A stretch of 64,000 nucleotides of DNA from NCBI GenBank assembly GCA_017619295.1, contig JAFZSQ010000033.1:50272-114271 (forward strand). Direction: 5' to 3'. Each line of letters starts with the position of its first letter. The first letter of the stretch is position 1. This document shows positions 25,836 to 34,963 of this stretch, in pieces. The translations under genes were made by a program, and so were the position numbers. The notes under the pieces are model-generated. The model was not told the origin of the DNA, ran no database searches, and worked only from the letters and a program-made list of their open reading frames with translations. This stretch comes from Lachnospiraceae bacterium. GTDB taxonomy: Bacteria > Bacillota > Clostridia > Lachnospirales > Lachnospiraceae.

Positions 25836-27098
25836 TTAGTTAAATTTGCCACAAATTTCTATACAAGCTTCATCAACGGAGTTCTTAAGTTCAAATGCAC
25901 TTAAGAGTTCCTGACTGATAACTGCCTGTTTATCCTTAATATCGGAGATTACCGGAAGGATGTAGGAAGAGTCCTTAGCCTCCTCTGCAAAAATAAAGAG
26001 ATTGTTGGCTTCTCCGATATTGTCTAAAAGGGCCTGCTCTGTTTTACTGTAGGCCGGAATTCCATGGCAAATCTCCATAAAACCCTTGCTTGCCTCAGCA
26101 TCCTTTGTAAGGAAAGCAATCCATTCGAAGGCTTCGTTTTTGCAATTGGATGATTCAGAGATACAATTTGCCCTTCCAACCATGGGCGTAACTCTGTTGC
26201 CCGAAAGTGTAGGAAGATATGTACAATTATAATCTGCAGCATTCTCGGAGGCTTTGATAGCCTGATAATCGGATGCCCATCCGTAAATCATGGCCGCCTC
26301 GCCATCCATAAGCTTGTTTATTGCATTCTTCTCTTCCATGGATGCCACGGAAGGAATATAGCCCGCATCTATCAAATCCACGAAGCATCTGATTCCTGCT
26401 TTTGTAAGGGAATTGCCAAAATCAGCCACATCTCCGTTTTCATCATAAATAGATCCGCCCATCTGGGCTATAGTAACCATAACAGGTGTTAGGTTTGCGT
26501 AATCCACGGCCATTCCGTACATTCCGCCTGCTTCATCAGTAAGGCTTCCAAGTATGTCAACAACGTTCATCCAGCCTGTATCCGCATTGGGATATGACAC
26601 TCCCTTGGCGTCAAATTTGGTCTTGTTATACCACAGGCCAACTGTGTCATAACTTTCGGGAAGGGCAAACAAATCCCCACCCTTAATGAACATGTTAAGG
26701 ACAACTTCACTATAGTCATCCCTGTGGAGTCCGGCCTTTGACATATATGAATCAACGGGAGCCACAAGCCCTGATTCTATGCACTCTCCCATTTCCATTG
26801 AATCCACAAGAAACGCATCCGCCTGGCCCGCCGAAAGATTCCCCGAATCTCTCTTCTTGAGGACAATATCGATATCCTCATTCTTTGCCTCGTACGCCTC
26901 CTCGCACTTCTTAAGCCACCCCTCCATTGAATCGTCAAAGTAGCTGTAAGTCACCTTGGTCTTAACGATTTCAGGCGTAGGCGTAGGTGTGGGAACCTCC
27001 TCCATAATAACTTCGGGTTCAGGCTCCTTGCCGCAGGATACAAGTCCCGTAAGCATTATTCCTGTTAATAATATTGGTAAAAACTTCTTAATTCTCAT
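25836..27098 (-). CDS. Orphan extracellular solute-binding lipoprotein (family 1-like)
   Basis: A 420-residue lipoprotein. The signal peptide ends in the lipobox LVSC (Cys22), then comes a Pro/Thr linker (PTPTPTPE), then a type II periplasmic-binding fold. DAFLVDSMEMGECIESGLVAPVDSYM and LPESYDTVGLWYNKTKF resemble sugar-binding CUT1 proteins. No permease or ATPase gene is adjacent, so it must work with transport proteins encoded elsewhere, including possibly the LplB/LplC pair 8 kb away. It could also be a receptor. It has its own upstream region. Confidence 0.78.
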   Translation of the reverse strand: MRIKKFLPILLTGIMLTGLVSCGKEPEPEVIMEEVPTPTPTPEIVKTKVTYSYFDDSMEGWLKKCEEAYEAKNEDIDIVLKKRDSGNLSAGQADAFLVDSMEMGECIESGLVAPVDSYMSKAGLHRDDYSEVVLNMFIKGGDLFALPESYDTVGLWYNKTKFDAKGVSYPNADTGWMNVVDILGSLTDEAGGMYGMAVDYANLTPVMVTIAQMGGSIYDENGDVADFGNSLTKAGIRCFVDLIDAGYIPSVASMEEKNAINKLMDGEAAMIYGWASDYQAIKASENAADYNCTYLPTLSGNRVTPMVGRANCISESSNCKNEAFEWIAFLTKDAEASKGFMEICHGIPAYSKTEQALLDNIGEANNLFIFAEEAKDSSYILPVISDIKDKQAVISQELLSAFELKNSVDEACIEICGKFN

Positions 27099-27176
27099 TT
27101 ATAAACCATCCTGTAAAAAACATAGCCTCCACATTATAGCATGAGACCCACATCTCTAGCAATTAAGCAACAATGT

Positions 27177-27213
27177 AAAAAGGACGCGACAGGCTTTTAG
27201 ACCAAGTCGCGTC
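27177..27213 (-). terminator. Terminator of the carbohydrate operon
   Basis: GACGCGAC (27183-27190) pairs with GTCGCGTC (27206-27213) around a 15-nt loop. On the minus strand it is followed by TCCTTTTT. It lies 33 bases after the end of the kinase gene. Confidence 0.75.
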
Positions 27214-27246
27214 TCTTTCCAAAAGGATTCACCTTTTACACACTTA

Positions 27247-28344
27247 TTATTTTGCGATCTTTGAAATAACTGCGTGCATGTCGTCCATCTTCTTTTCCAT
27301 GTCCGCTACCAAAGCAAACTGGCAACGGCATCTGTCAAGGTTATGGCCGGGACGATGAGTCTTGAAGTATACATCACCTTCAAGATAGTCTGTGAGGAAT
27401 CTCATTCCACACTCCAAAGTCATCATCTTTGCTCCCATGGGAAGCATTGAAAGCTCAGCGTCTGTTAACTTGCCGCCGCAGCCCTCAAGGAAGCCTTTGG
27501 CATAGGTTTCAAACAATTCAAGAGAAAGGGAAACCTTACTTAAATCTGTCTCGTCCTCAACTGCAGTGTTGGCGCCAAATCTGATGGAATCGCCGAAATC
27601 ATTGATGGAAAGACCGGGCATTACTGTGTCCAGATCGATTACACAAAGACCCTTGCCTGTAGCGTCATCAATCATAACGTTATTAAGCTTGGTATCGTTA
27701 TGTGTAACACGTAAGGGGAGTTTGCCGGCTTTTAACATATCGACACAACTTCTCATGTCCTCTGCTCTGTCCATGCAAAACTTAATCTCATCTGCCACGT
27801 CCTTGGCACGATTCATCTTATCCTCGGCAACTACTGTCTTGAATCTCTCAAATCTTACAGCTGTATTGTGGAAGTCCACGATGGTTTCCGTAAGAGTTGA
27901 AGCATCGAAATCTGCCAGGAGATTCTGGAATTTACCAAATGCATAAGCTGACTGGTAAAAATCTTCGGGCTTCTCCACCTTGTCAAAACAGGTGGCGTTA
28001 TCTATAAATACATATACTCTCCAAATATCGCCGGAGGGGTCCTTTTCGAAAACCTCACCATCCTTTGTAAGGATAAGGTTCATGGTCTCTCTCATAGGGT
28101 CTCCGCCTACTGCAACGATTTTCTCCTTAAGGAAAGAAGTAACCTTTTTAATGTTCTCCATAAGACCTGCGGGATCTTTGAAAATTGTGCAGTGAACACA
28201 CTGTAAAATATACTTTACCTGTGTGCCGTCATCCTTCTTGCAGACAACCAGATATGTATCATTGATATGTCCGTTGCCGTACTTGGAGCACTCTGTTACT
28301 TCGCCCTCAAGTCTGAAATATTTACAAGCCTCAACGGGTGTCAT
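27247..28344 (-). CDS. Sugar kinase of the APH fold, N-acetylhexosamine 1-kinase-like
   Basis: A 365-residue soluble kinase. The N-terminal KYGNGHINDTY is the nucleotide-loop signature of the NahK group. The catalytic loop is VTHNDTKLNNVMID (HxDxxxxN), and the Mg2+-binding CVIDLDTVMPGL follows. NahK phosphorylates GlcNAc or GalNAc at C1 in the lacto-N-biose pathway; homologues are often mis-annotated as mucin desulfatase or aminoglycoside phosphotransferase. The gene starts one base after the oxidoreductase stop, so the two are translated as a unit. A HexNAc substrate is inferred from family only; the partner phosphorylase is not in the window. Confidence 0.78.
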   Translation of the reverse strand: MTPVEACKYFRLEGEVTECSKYGNGHINDTYLVVCKKDDGTQVKYILQCVHCTIFKDPAGLMENIKKVTSFLKEKIVAVGGDPMRETMNLILTKDGEVFEKDPSGDIWRVYVFIDNATCFDKVEKPEDFYQSAYAFGKFQNLLADFDASTLTETIVDFHNTAVRFERFKTVVAEDKMNRAKDVADEIKFCMDRAEDMRSCVDMLKAGKLPLRVTHNDTKLNNVMIDDATGKGLCVIDLDTVMPGLSINDFGDSIRFGANTAVEDETDLSKVSLSLELFETYAKGFLEGCGGKLTDAELSMLPMGAKMMTLECGMRFLTDYLEGDVYFKTHRPGHNLDRCRCQFALVADMEKKMDDMHAVISKIAK

Positions 28345-29583
28345 TTATCTGATATCCTCCATGTGAATAATCTCATCGTTAACACGAGCCTGCTCTGCCG
28401 CATAAGCCATTAAGTGGCTTTCGATAGAACGGTCGATGGATGAACGAAGCTCTGTTCCCTTGTTTTCAAGGGCTTCAATGAAGTCCATGGTAAGTCTGTA
28501 GTCTCCGCCGCCGTGGAAACCTTCCTCGTTATTAACGGGAGCCTTCTGAACTTCACCTTCGTACTTGTGGTTTGCGGAATAGTGAGTAACTGTTACAAAA
28601 TCTTCGGAATCATCACCGTAGATATCACCGTTTTCGCACATGATCTTTATGGTACGGTGCATCTTGTTGGTGAGACCTGAAAGGTGGAACGTTGCGGTTA
28701 CACCATTCTCGAAGAGAATATTTGTAATCTGGTTATCACAAACGTTGTTATCGCATCTGAATACGCATCTTCCGTAAGGGCCCTCTCTTAAAGCTTTAAG
28801 GAGTCCTTCCTCGGACTGGTCCTCTGTAAGAACAACTGCGGGCCAATCTCCTCTGATGGGCATATATGCTTTTCTAACGTCGAATCTGCACTTCTCGGCT
28901 ACAGGACAGTCAAGGCAACGAGCGGTACTTCCTTCAGGTGCATTCTCCTCTCTGAAGTATGAGAGATTACCGAAAGAAGAAATCTCTTTACAGTTGCTGT
29001 CTACAAGCCAAACGAGAATGTCCATATCATGGCAGGATTTCTGCATGATGATGGGGCTTGATTCGTCGCTGTTTCTCCAGTTACCGCGAACGAAAGAATG
29101 TGCCATGTGGAAGTTACCGATGTTCTCGGCGTGCTGGATGGTGACAATCTTTCCAAGCTCACCGGAGTCGATAATCTGCTTGATTGTTGAGAAAAACTTG
29201 GTGTATCTCAAAACGTGACATACTACAATCTTTACACCATGTTTGTGTGCATTCTCCTGGATTTTGCGGCATTCCTCGATGTCGGGAGAGATGGGCTTCT
29301 CAAGCAAAATGTTATATCCAAGGTCAATGGCAGGCATCACATGCTTAAAGTGATCTCTGTCCATTGTTGCAAGGATTACGGCATCTGCAACCTTACCAAG
29401 CTTGTAGAAATCATCTACATTGGTAAACTGCATGTCAGAAGGAATGTTAAACTTCTTAGCAGCCGCCTCTCTCTTCTCCTCGCTGATGTCGACAACAGCA
29501 ACAATTTCCGCATTGCATTTCTCGTATGCATAATGCGCATAAATCATTCCTCTTTGTCCTGCTCCAATAATTGCCAGTTTCAT
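28345..29583 (-). CDS. Gfo/Idh/MocA-family oxidoreductase with Cys-rich insert
   Basis: A 412-residue NAD(P)-dependent sugar dehydrogenase-like enzyme. The Rossmann motif GAGQRG is at residues 7-12, and EKPIS is the usual catalytic-lysine motif (near residue 95). A central insert, about residues 215-275, holds at least six cysteines (ARCLDCPVAEKCRF, GRCVFRCDNNVCDN). They could bind Zn2+ or an Fe-S cluster, and this insert is found in a subset of gut family members. The ATG overlaps the stop of the upstream 1225-residue protein (ATGA), with AGAGGA as ribosome site. The substrate is presumably a sugar released from the imported glycan. Confidence 0.85.
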   Translation of the reverse strand: MKLAIIGAGQRGMIYAHYAYEKCNAEIVAVVDISEEKREAAAKKFNIPSDMQFTNVDDFYKLGKVADAVILATMDRDHFKHVMPAIDLGYNILLEKPISPDIEECRKIQENAHKHGVKIVVCHVLRYTKFFSTIKQIIDSGELGKIVTIQHAENIGNFHMAHSFVRGNWRNSDESSPIIMQKSCHDMDILVWLVDSNCKEISSFGNLSYFREENAPEGSTARCLDCPVAEKCRFDVRKAYMPIRGDWPAVVLTEDQSEEGLLKALREGPYGRCVFRCDNNVCDNQITNILFENGVTATFHLSGLTNKMHRTIKIMCENGDIYGDDSEDFVTVTHYSANHKYEGEVQKAPVNNEEGFHGGGDYRLTMDFIEALENKGTELRSSIDRSIESHLMAYAAEQARVNDEIIHMEDIR

Positions 29584-32500
29584 TTTTTTCCTCTTTTCTT
29601 AGTACGTAATACTGCTACCGCAGCGATACATGCTGCAACAACTCCTCCGCCGATTACATAACCGGTAGCACTTGTCTTGGTAGTTTCTACGCTTGCGGTT
29701 TCTGTGGGAGCTGCCTCCTCACCTGTTTCCTCAGTAGCGGTGGCTGATTCTTCGATAGTGCCTTCGTTAACCGTAAGCTTGTATAAATCATAGCTTCCGT
29801 CCTCGTTGCCGTTTTCCATGGCAAGATTGATTACCTGAGCCTGTTCGTCGGGAGTAACCATCTTAACTGCCAATGTGTACTCTCCGAGAGCTACATCTGC
29901 GGGGATGTTGAACTCTGCTTTGACGTTGGTTCTGCCGGGAAGCCATTTTGTTGTATCTGTGTCTATAACCTGCTCGTAAGCGACTTTTCCGCTTGCGTCC
30001 TTAAGGATTAAGGATACAGGGCAGTTATAGTAGATGGGAGCTACACCTGAGTTGTTCCATGTCATCTCAATGGTGTTCTTGCCCTGGTTAAGGTCACCCT
30101 CTGAAATAGAGAAGAGGTTGTAACGATAACCCATTGTCTTAAACATTGTCTCGATGTTGTACTTGTAGTAGTCGTAATCGGGATCACCAACCTTGAAGTC
30201 ACATGCTGAGCAGGGACCTAACCATGTGGTATGGCTGTCTCTGATCTGACCAAGGACTGCACAGATGTTTTCATCAAGTGCGTTGGTTCTGAAATCACCG
30301 TTTGCGAACTCACCGCCGGAGTAGTTAAGTTTCCACCACTCAGGCATTGCGGAAGCTGCTATATCCTCATCAGTTCCTTCAGGCATATCAGTATTACCTA
30401 CTGCCGCCCACTCAAGGAATGTAGGTGTTCCGCCATCGGAAGTTACACCGAAGATATCGTTGTAAAGACCCCAGTTATTCTCTGCTGCGAGAGCGTAGGG
30501 CTTTCTGATACCGACTTTTACATTGTGGAAGTAATCCACGTAAGGCTGCATGTATTCCTGAGCAAGACCGGGTTCAGGGAAGTAACCTGTTCCTGTAGGC
30601 CATGTGTGGAATTCTGCCCAGTGACCGAGACTTCCGACCTCAACGTATGCACAGATTGAAGGATCGTCGTATCTTTCAGCCAAAGCCTTGATAATATTTC
30701 TGTGGTACTCAAGGAGTTTGGGGGACTTGTAGTTAGGTGAAAAACCGCAGCCTCCAAGTAAATCCTTAATGCTCTGACCCAGGTAGAATGTACCTGCGCC
30801 TTCCCCATCGGCATTCTCAGCTTCAAGCTCATCATAGAGCCACTGAGGAATATCCATTCTCTCCTTGTCGGGATCGCCGTCAAGGATATTGGGGTTATCC
30901 ATAACAAAGCGGATTACCATTCGATAGCCCTGCTTTGTCCACTTATCAAACTGATACTGCTTCTCGATTTCATCGAAAGCAAACTTGCCTTTTTCAGGCT
31001 CCAGCTCGCTCCACTTGTAGTCAACGTATACAAGGTTGTGAGCGGAAGCTACTGTATCAACATCGCCTTCAAGAGTGTCGGCCCAGCCAACCCAGCCTTT
31101 GAAGGGATTGTTGTAAAAATCAAAGCTCTCTACGGGATAGAAGAAGCCTTCATCTCTGCTCTCTTCAATGGTCTTGGTTACGGTGAGCATTCCGCTTTCA
31201 GGCAAAACATACTCGCCATTGTTGGAATCTACAGCAACGCTCACTTTGGAGGGGTTGCCGATTTTTTCCATATAAACCTGCATGAGGATTGCGTCAGTCT
31301 CGTAGTATGTGAAGACGTTTACGCCCTCTTCGGCTACGGTGTCGTCACCTGTAACCTCATAGAGAACACCCTTGTCAACTACGTATGAAACGTTCTCTCT
31401 GCCGTCTACTGTGAATCCGTCTTTGTCTGTAGCAATGTAGAACTTGTTGACTGTTGAGAGGTCGCCGGGTGCGGTAACCATTGTGTAAAGCTTCTCATCA
31501 GACTTGACTGCTACAAGGTTTGTTGTGTTAACGTGCTTTAATGACACGGGAACGCTCTCCCAGTCACTTATATCCGAATCACCCATGGTGATATCGAAGG
31601 TGGTGTTGTACTTGGGTACCTTAGCAAAAGAACCGTTCTTGGGGTCTCTTGCAGGTGTAAAGCCTTCGGGTGTAAGGCGCTCGTAGGTCTCTTCATCTGT
31701 CTGGCAGTCATTTCTGTCGATACAAATGTAGAGCTGATCGCCGATTCCGGGTGTAATTCCTCTGAGTGTTTCAATGGGAACCAGGTACTCTGCGCAGTAA
31801 ACACCGGGGGTGCTTGTGGCAGCGATTGCCTTCTCATAACCCTCTACGGAGTTAGTGAAGTTCTTCATGTTCCACTCAAGAATTACGGGCTCTGATGCGT
31901 AGAAAATCTCAAGATTTCTGTCGGGGCCGTATGAATGCCAGTCCTGAACGAGAACATCACCTGAGTTGTGTGTTGCATAGCCGCTGTGCTGGAAACCGGT
32001 CTTATCATCGTTGTCAACGCTGATGAATAAGCTTGTGGTGTAAGCAGCACTGGATTCGGGGTCTTCAACCCCTTTTATGTATGTCATTACGTGAAGGGCG
32101 TCATTATCTCTGAAAGCATAAAGGTCGCCGAGGCTTCCCTCTCCTTTGCCGATGGGCTTGATTCCTGCCCAGTCGGAGGGATCACCGTCTGTTTTAATAA
32201 CGGGTGCTTCTTCTCTGATGGGAGCGGTAACTGTTAACTTATCGCCCTCTTCATCGGGAAGACGCTCACCTTCTTCGTCAATGTAGATTTCAAATTTATC
32301 AGTGTTTCCCTCAAAGATTTCAACAGGGATGGCGATTTCAAAACCGGTGTCGCTCTTAAATGAGCCTTCGGTCTGGGTACCCATATCCATCTTCTTGCCG
32401 TTTACGGTGTGATAAACGCAACCGTTGGGCTTAACTTCATAGGTAGCCTTATCGGTGTTAACAAAGATTGTGAAGTTGTTGCTTAATGCCTTTGCTTCAA

Positions 32501-33257
32501 CCGAAATGTAAAGAGTATCGCCGTCTGTTACTGCTTTAAGGTTTTTGAGGTTGGAGTTCTTATAAACCGCATCGTACAAAATGGAATCCCACTGTGAACG
32601 TGTGCCTGCGAACTGCTTTGATGCCAGGTAAGCTACCTGCTCATCCTCTGTGAGACCAACCATCTCTTCTTCGTTGTAAACTTCCTCAAATGTAGGTACA
32701 TCGAGGTATTCATCCTGTGCTTCGGGATTGTTTGCCACATCTGCCCAGTTTGCAACTGTTGCACAGTGGATACCGATCTTCTCAGGATTTCCAAATGCTT
32801 CCAAAGGAATAGCAAATTCCAATGTCTTTCTGTCTTTGGAGAGCTTATCTTCAACGGGTGTAGCCATGCCTACCAGGCCGTCCCACTCACCTGAATCCCC
32901 TTGGTATTCGTAAAGAATGTCCGTTTCAAGTAAGTAGTCTGCACCAGCCTTGTAAAGGTGGTTTGTTGTATCCCCGTCTGTCTCGAAATAAATATGCCAG
33001 GTATCGAAGTTTCCGGAAGTGGACAGCTGCATCTTACCGTAGAGCTTGTCCTCTGTTACAAATGCCGATACCTTGTTAATTACACCGCCACCGGAATATA
33101 TTGGTGTAATGTGAAACCAGTCTTCCCCTTCACCATCTATAACGATAGGGGCATTCTCTTCTGCTTTAACTTGGGGTAAGAATAAGGAATTCAGAAATGG
33201 GGTAAACAGGGAGAATGCCGCTACAATAATGGTGATTTTCTTTAATAAACGCTTCAT
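29580..33257 (-). CDS. Large surface protein: CBM9-like repeats plus DUF4832-like hydrolase domain
   Basis: A 1225-residue exported protein. It has a signal peptide (cleavage likely after PQVKA near residue 32), a C-terminal helix (GYVIGGGVVAACIAAVAVL) and a basic tail KKRGKK. This is a plain membrane anchor, not LPxTG. Residues 35-700 hold several beta-rich modules related to CBM9-like sugar-binding domains, each starting like APVIKTDGDPSDWAGIKPI. From about 715 the sequence reads NNPFKGWVGW, VYVDYKWSELEPEKG and IPQWLYDELE. This is the start of a TIM-barrel protein of the DUF4832 group, with DNWGLY-like features (ENNWGLYNDIF). It ends in an Ig-like C-terminal module. Glycosidase activity is inferred. 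It sits between the binding protein and the oxidoreductase genes. Confidence 0.75.
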   Translation of the reverse strand: MKRLLKKITIIVAAFSLFTPFLNSLFLPQVKAEENAPIVIDGEGEDWFHITPIYSGGGVINKVSAFVTEDKLYGKMQLSTSGNFDTWHIYFETDGDTTNHLYKAGADYLLETDILYEYQGDSGEWDGLVGMATPVEDKLSKDRKTLEFAIPLEAFGNPEKIGIHCATVANWADVANNPEAQDEYLDVPTFEEVYNEEEMVGLTEDEQVAYLASKQFAGTRSQWDSILYDAVYKNSNLKNLKAVTDGDTLYISVEAKALSNNFTIFVNTDKATYEVKPNGCVYHTVNGKKMDMGTQTEGSFKSDTGFEIAIPVEIFEGNTDKFEIYIDEEGERLPDEEGDKLTVTAPIREEAPVIKTDGDPSDWAGIKPIGKGEGSLGDLYAFRDNDALHVMTYIKGVEDPESSAAYTTSLFISVDNDDKTGFQHSGYATHNSGDVLVQDWHSYGPDRNLEIFYASEPVILEWNMKNFTNSVEGYEKAIAATSTPGVYCAEYLVPIETLRGITPGIGDQLYICIDRNDCQTDEETYERLTPEGFTPARDPKNGSFAKVPKYNTTFDITMGDSDISDWESVPVSLKHVNTTNLVAVKSDEKLYTMVTAPGDLSTVNKFYIATDKDGFTVDGRENVSYVVDKGVLYEVTGDDTVAEEGVNVFTYYETDAILMQVYMEKIGNPSKVSVAVDSNNGEYVLPESGMLTVTKTIEESRDEGFFYPVESFDFYNNPFKGWVGWADTLEGDVDTVASAHNLVYVDYKWSELEPEKGKFAFDEIEKQYQFDKWTKQGYRMVIRFVMDNPNILDGDPDKERMDIPQWLYDELEAENADGEGAGTFYLGQSIKDLLGGCGFSPNYKSPKLLEYHRNIIKALAERYDDPSICAYVEVGSLGHWAEFHTWPTGTGYFPEPGLAQEYMQPYVDYFHNVKVGIRKPYALAAENNWGLYNDIFGVTSDGGTPTFLEWAAVGNTDMPEGTDEDIAASAMPEWWKLNYSGGEFANGDFRTNALDENICAVLGQIRDSHTTWLGPCSACDFKVGDPDYDYYKYNIETMFKTMGYRYNLFSISEGDLNQGKNTIEMTWNNSGVAPIYYNCPVSLILKDASGKVAYEQVIDTDTTKWLPGRTNVKAEFNIPADVALGEYTLAVKMVTPDEQAQVINLAMENGNEDGSYDLYKLTVNEGTIEESATATEETGEEAAPTETASVETTKTSATGYVIGGGVVAACIAAVAVLRTKKRGKK

Positions 33258-33275
33258 TGTATCTCCTATCGTTAA

Positions 33276-33310
33276 ACAACAGGCAGGAAGATTTGAATCC
33301 TGCCTGTTGT
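33276..33310 (-). other. Intercistronic stem-loop between binding protein and surface protein
   Basis: A perfect 13-bp stem (ACAACAGGCAGGA / TCCTGCCTGTTGT) with a 9-nt loop lies in the 84-bp gap. On the minus strand it is followed only by TTTAACG, so it is a weak terminator at best. It more likely shields the 3' end of the upstream mRNA and keeps the binding protein more abundant. Confidence 0.6.
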
Positions 33311-33341
33311 CGTAAGCATTATTAATTACTCAAAACCGTAA

Positions 33342-34883
33342 TTAGTGGTTGTAGCCGTTTGCTGCGAAGAACTCGTCAAGCTGACGCTGTACTTCTGCTA
33401 CGTACTCATCGATACCTGCTGCCTTAAGGTGCTCAAGAGCTACAGGATAGTTGGTGTCGAAATCAACGTAACCACACTCAATGGGAGTGAACTCCTGCTT
33501 AATAACTTCGTTACAATCTGTCTCGATCTCAAGAACGTTAGAGTTGTCGAAGTGGAAAGCGATAACATCAGATGTCTTAGCGTTGTCATCCCATGACTCA
33601 TATGTCTTGATGAAGTCATCAGAGATGTCAGATGTGAACATTGTGTAGTTAGCGTTTCTGAACATCCACTCATAGAAGTAACCTTCAAATGCGGGATCGT
33701 TAAGAACGATTCTGCCGTCCTGTACTGTGTAGTTCTCACCTTCGGGTCCATAGAGAGCGAAGAGATAGTTCTCCTGGCTCTTGTATAACCAGTTGAGGAA
33801 CTTCATAGCGCCTGCAGGGTTTTCTGCAGAGTAAGGTACGCAGAGAACCTCACCGCCACAAGCTGTGATGTACTTGTCAGCTGTAGGGTTAAGAAGGTAT
33901 GACTTAAGAACTGCGTCAGGAGCGTTACCACGTACGGAAGAGATGATCTCGTTCTCTTTTCCGAGTGAACCCTCAACCCAGAGGTATGTACCCTGCTGCA
34001 TACGGGAGTCACGCTCGTTGTAGTTTGTTGTTAACTCATCGTTGTAAAGACCTGCTTCATACATGCTCTGGTTGAACTTGGAGAGCTCTTTGAATGCATC
34101 TGTCTCGAAATAGTCGTAAGCTTTCTTGGTTTCCTCGCCGTAAACTACGGAATCACCGTAAGCACACCATGTGTACTGCTCGTCAGCGAAGTTTCTTGTT
34201 AAGGGTTTGAAGATGATATCAGCGGGTCCCTTAAGCTCAGGGAACTGATCGTGTGCCTTCTGTGCAAACTCCTTAAGGTCATCAGCTGTCTTAACGTCTG
34301 TCATTCCAACTGCGTCAAGGATATCCTGTCTTAAGCAAACAAGCTGGAACATGCAGCTTGAAGGAGCGTAAGCTGAAGGAATACCATACTGTACGCCGTT
34401 TACAACACCACCTGCCAACTGTGACTCAGGAATAACCTTGAGCATATCAGGGCAGTTCTCAGCGATAAGATCGTCGAGAGGCTGGCACTGTGAAGCATTA
34501 ACCATTGATGAAAGATCGGGAAGTCCATCCCAGTAAAGGTCGATTCTCTGGTTAGCTGCGAGCATAACGCCCTTCTGATCCCAGTACTGATCCCAACCTT
34601 TGTAGATTAACTCAACCTGGATTCCTGCTTCGTCAGCAAGACGAGGGTTAAGTTCGTTGTTGATGAAGTTGTCCATAGCGTCTGTTTCTTCTCCGGGATA
34701 GAGAATAACTACTGTGGAAACGTCACCTGAAGGTGCTGCTGCTTCTGAAGAATCAGAAGATGCTGTTGCTGTTGATTCTGAACTGCTGTCTGTTGATGAT
34801 GCAGTCTCAGTTGTTCCGCCACAACCTGCAAGGCAAGATACCAACATGGTTGCTGCAAGTAACAAAGATAACTTTTTCTTCAT
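33342..34883 (-). CDS. LplA-type solute-binding lipoprotein (copy 1)
   Basis: A 513-residue sugar-binding lipoprotein. The lipobox is LAGC (Cys21), followed by a Ser/Thr/Ala-rich linker and a large two-lobed binding domain (PGEETDAMDNFINNELNPRL, LYWDGLPDLS). The length and the C-terminal GYVDFDTNYPVALEHLKAAGIDEYVAEVQRQLDEFF region match the LplA/YtcQ group (DUF3502-containing). The protein is closely similar over its whole length to the one at 38453-39946. It is encoded after the LplC-type permease with an 80-bp gap and a GGGGG ribosome site. The ATPase for this importer is not in the window, as is usual for CUT1 systems that share MsmX. Confidence 0.92.
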   Translation of the reverse strand: MKKKLSLLLAATMLVSCLAGCGGTTETASSTDSSSESTATASSDSSEAAAPSGDVSTVVILYPGEETDAMDNFINNELNPRLADEAGIQVELIYKGWDQYWDQKGVMLAANQRIDLYWDGLPDLSSMVNASQCQPLDDLIAENCPDMLKVIPESQLAGGVVNGVQYGIPSAYAPSSCMFQLVCLRQDILDAVGMTDVKTADDLKEFAQKAHDQFPELKGPADIIFKPLTRNFADEQYTWCAYGDSVVYGEETKKAYDYFETDAFKELSKFNQSMYEAGLYNDELTTNYNERDSRMQQGTYLWVEGSLGKENEIISSVRGNAPDAVLKSYLLNPTADKYITACGGEVLCVPYSAENPAGAMKFLNWLYKSQENYLFALYGPEGENYTVQDGRIVLNDPAFEGYFYEWMFRNANYTMFTSDISDDFIKTYESWDDNAKTSDVIAFHFDNSNVLEIETDCNEVIKQEFTPIECGYVDFDTNYPVALEHLKAAGIDEYVAEVQRQLDEFFAANGYNH

Positions 34884-34963
34884 TTTTTTGCCCCCTTTTA
34901 GGATTAAAAAATTGGTTTCTATAAATCAAACGATGCATTTGATTCGCTCGTTTAATTCCTTGG

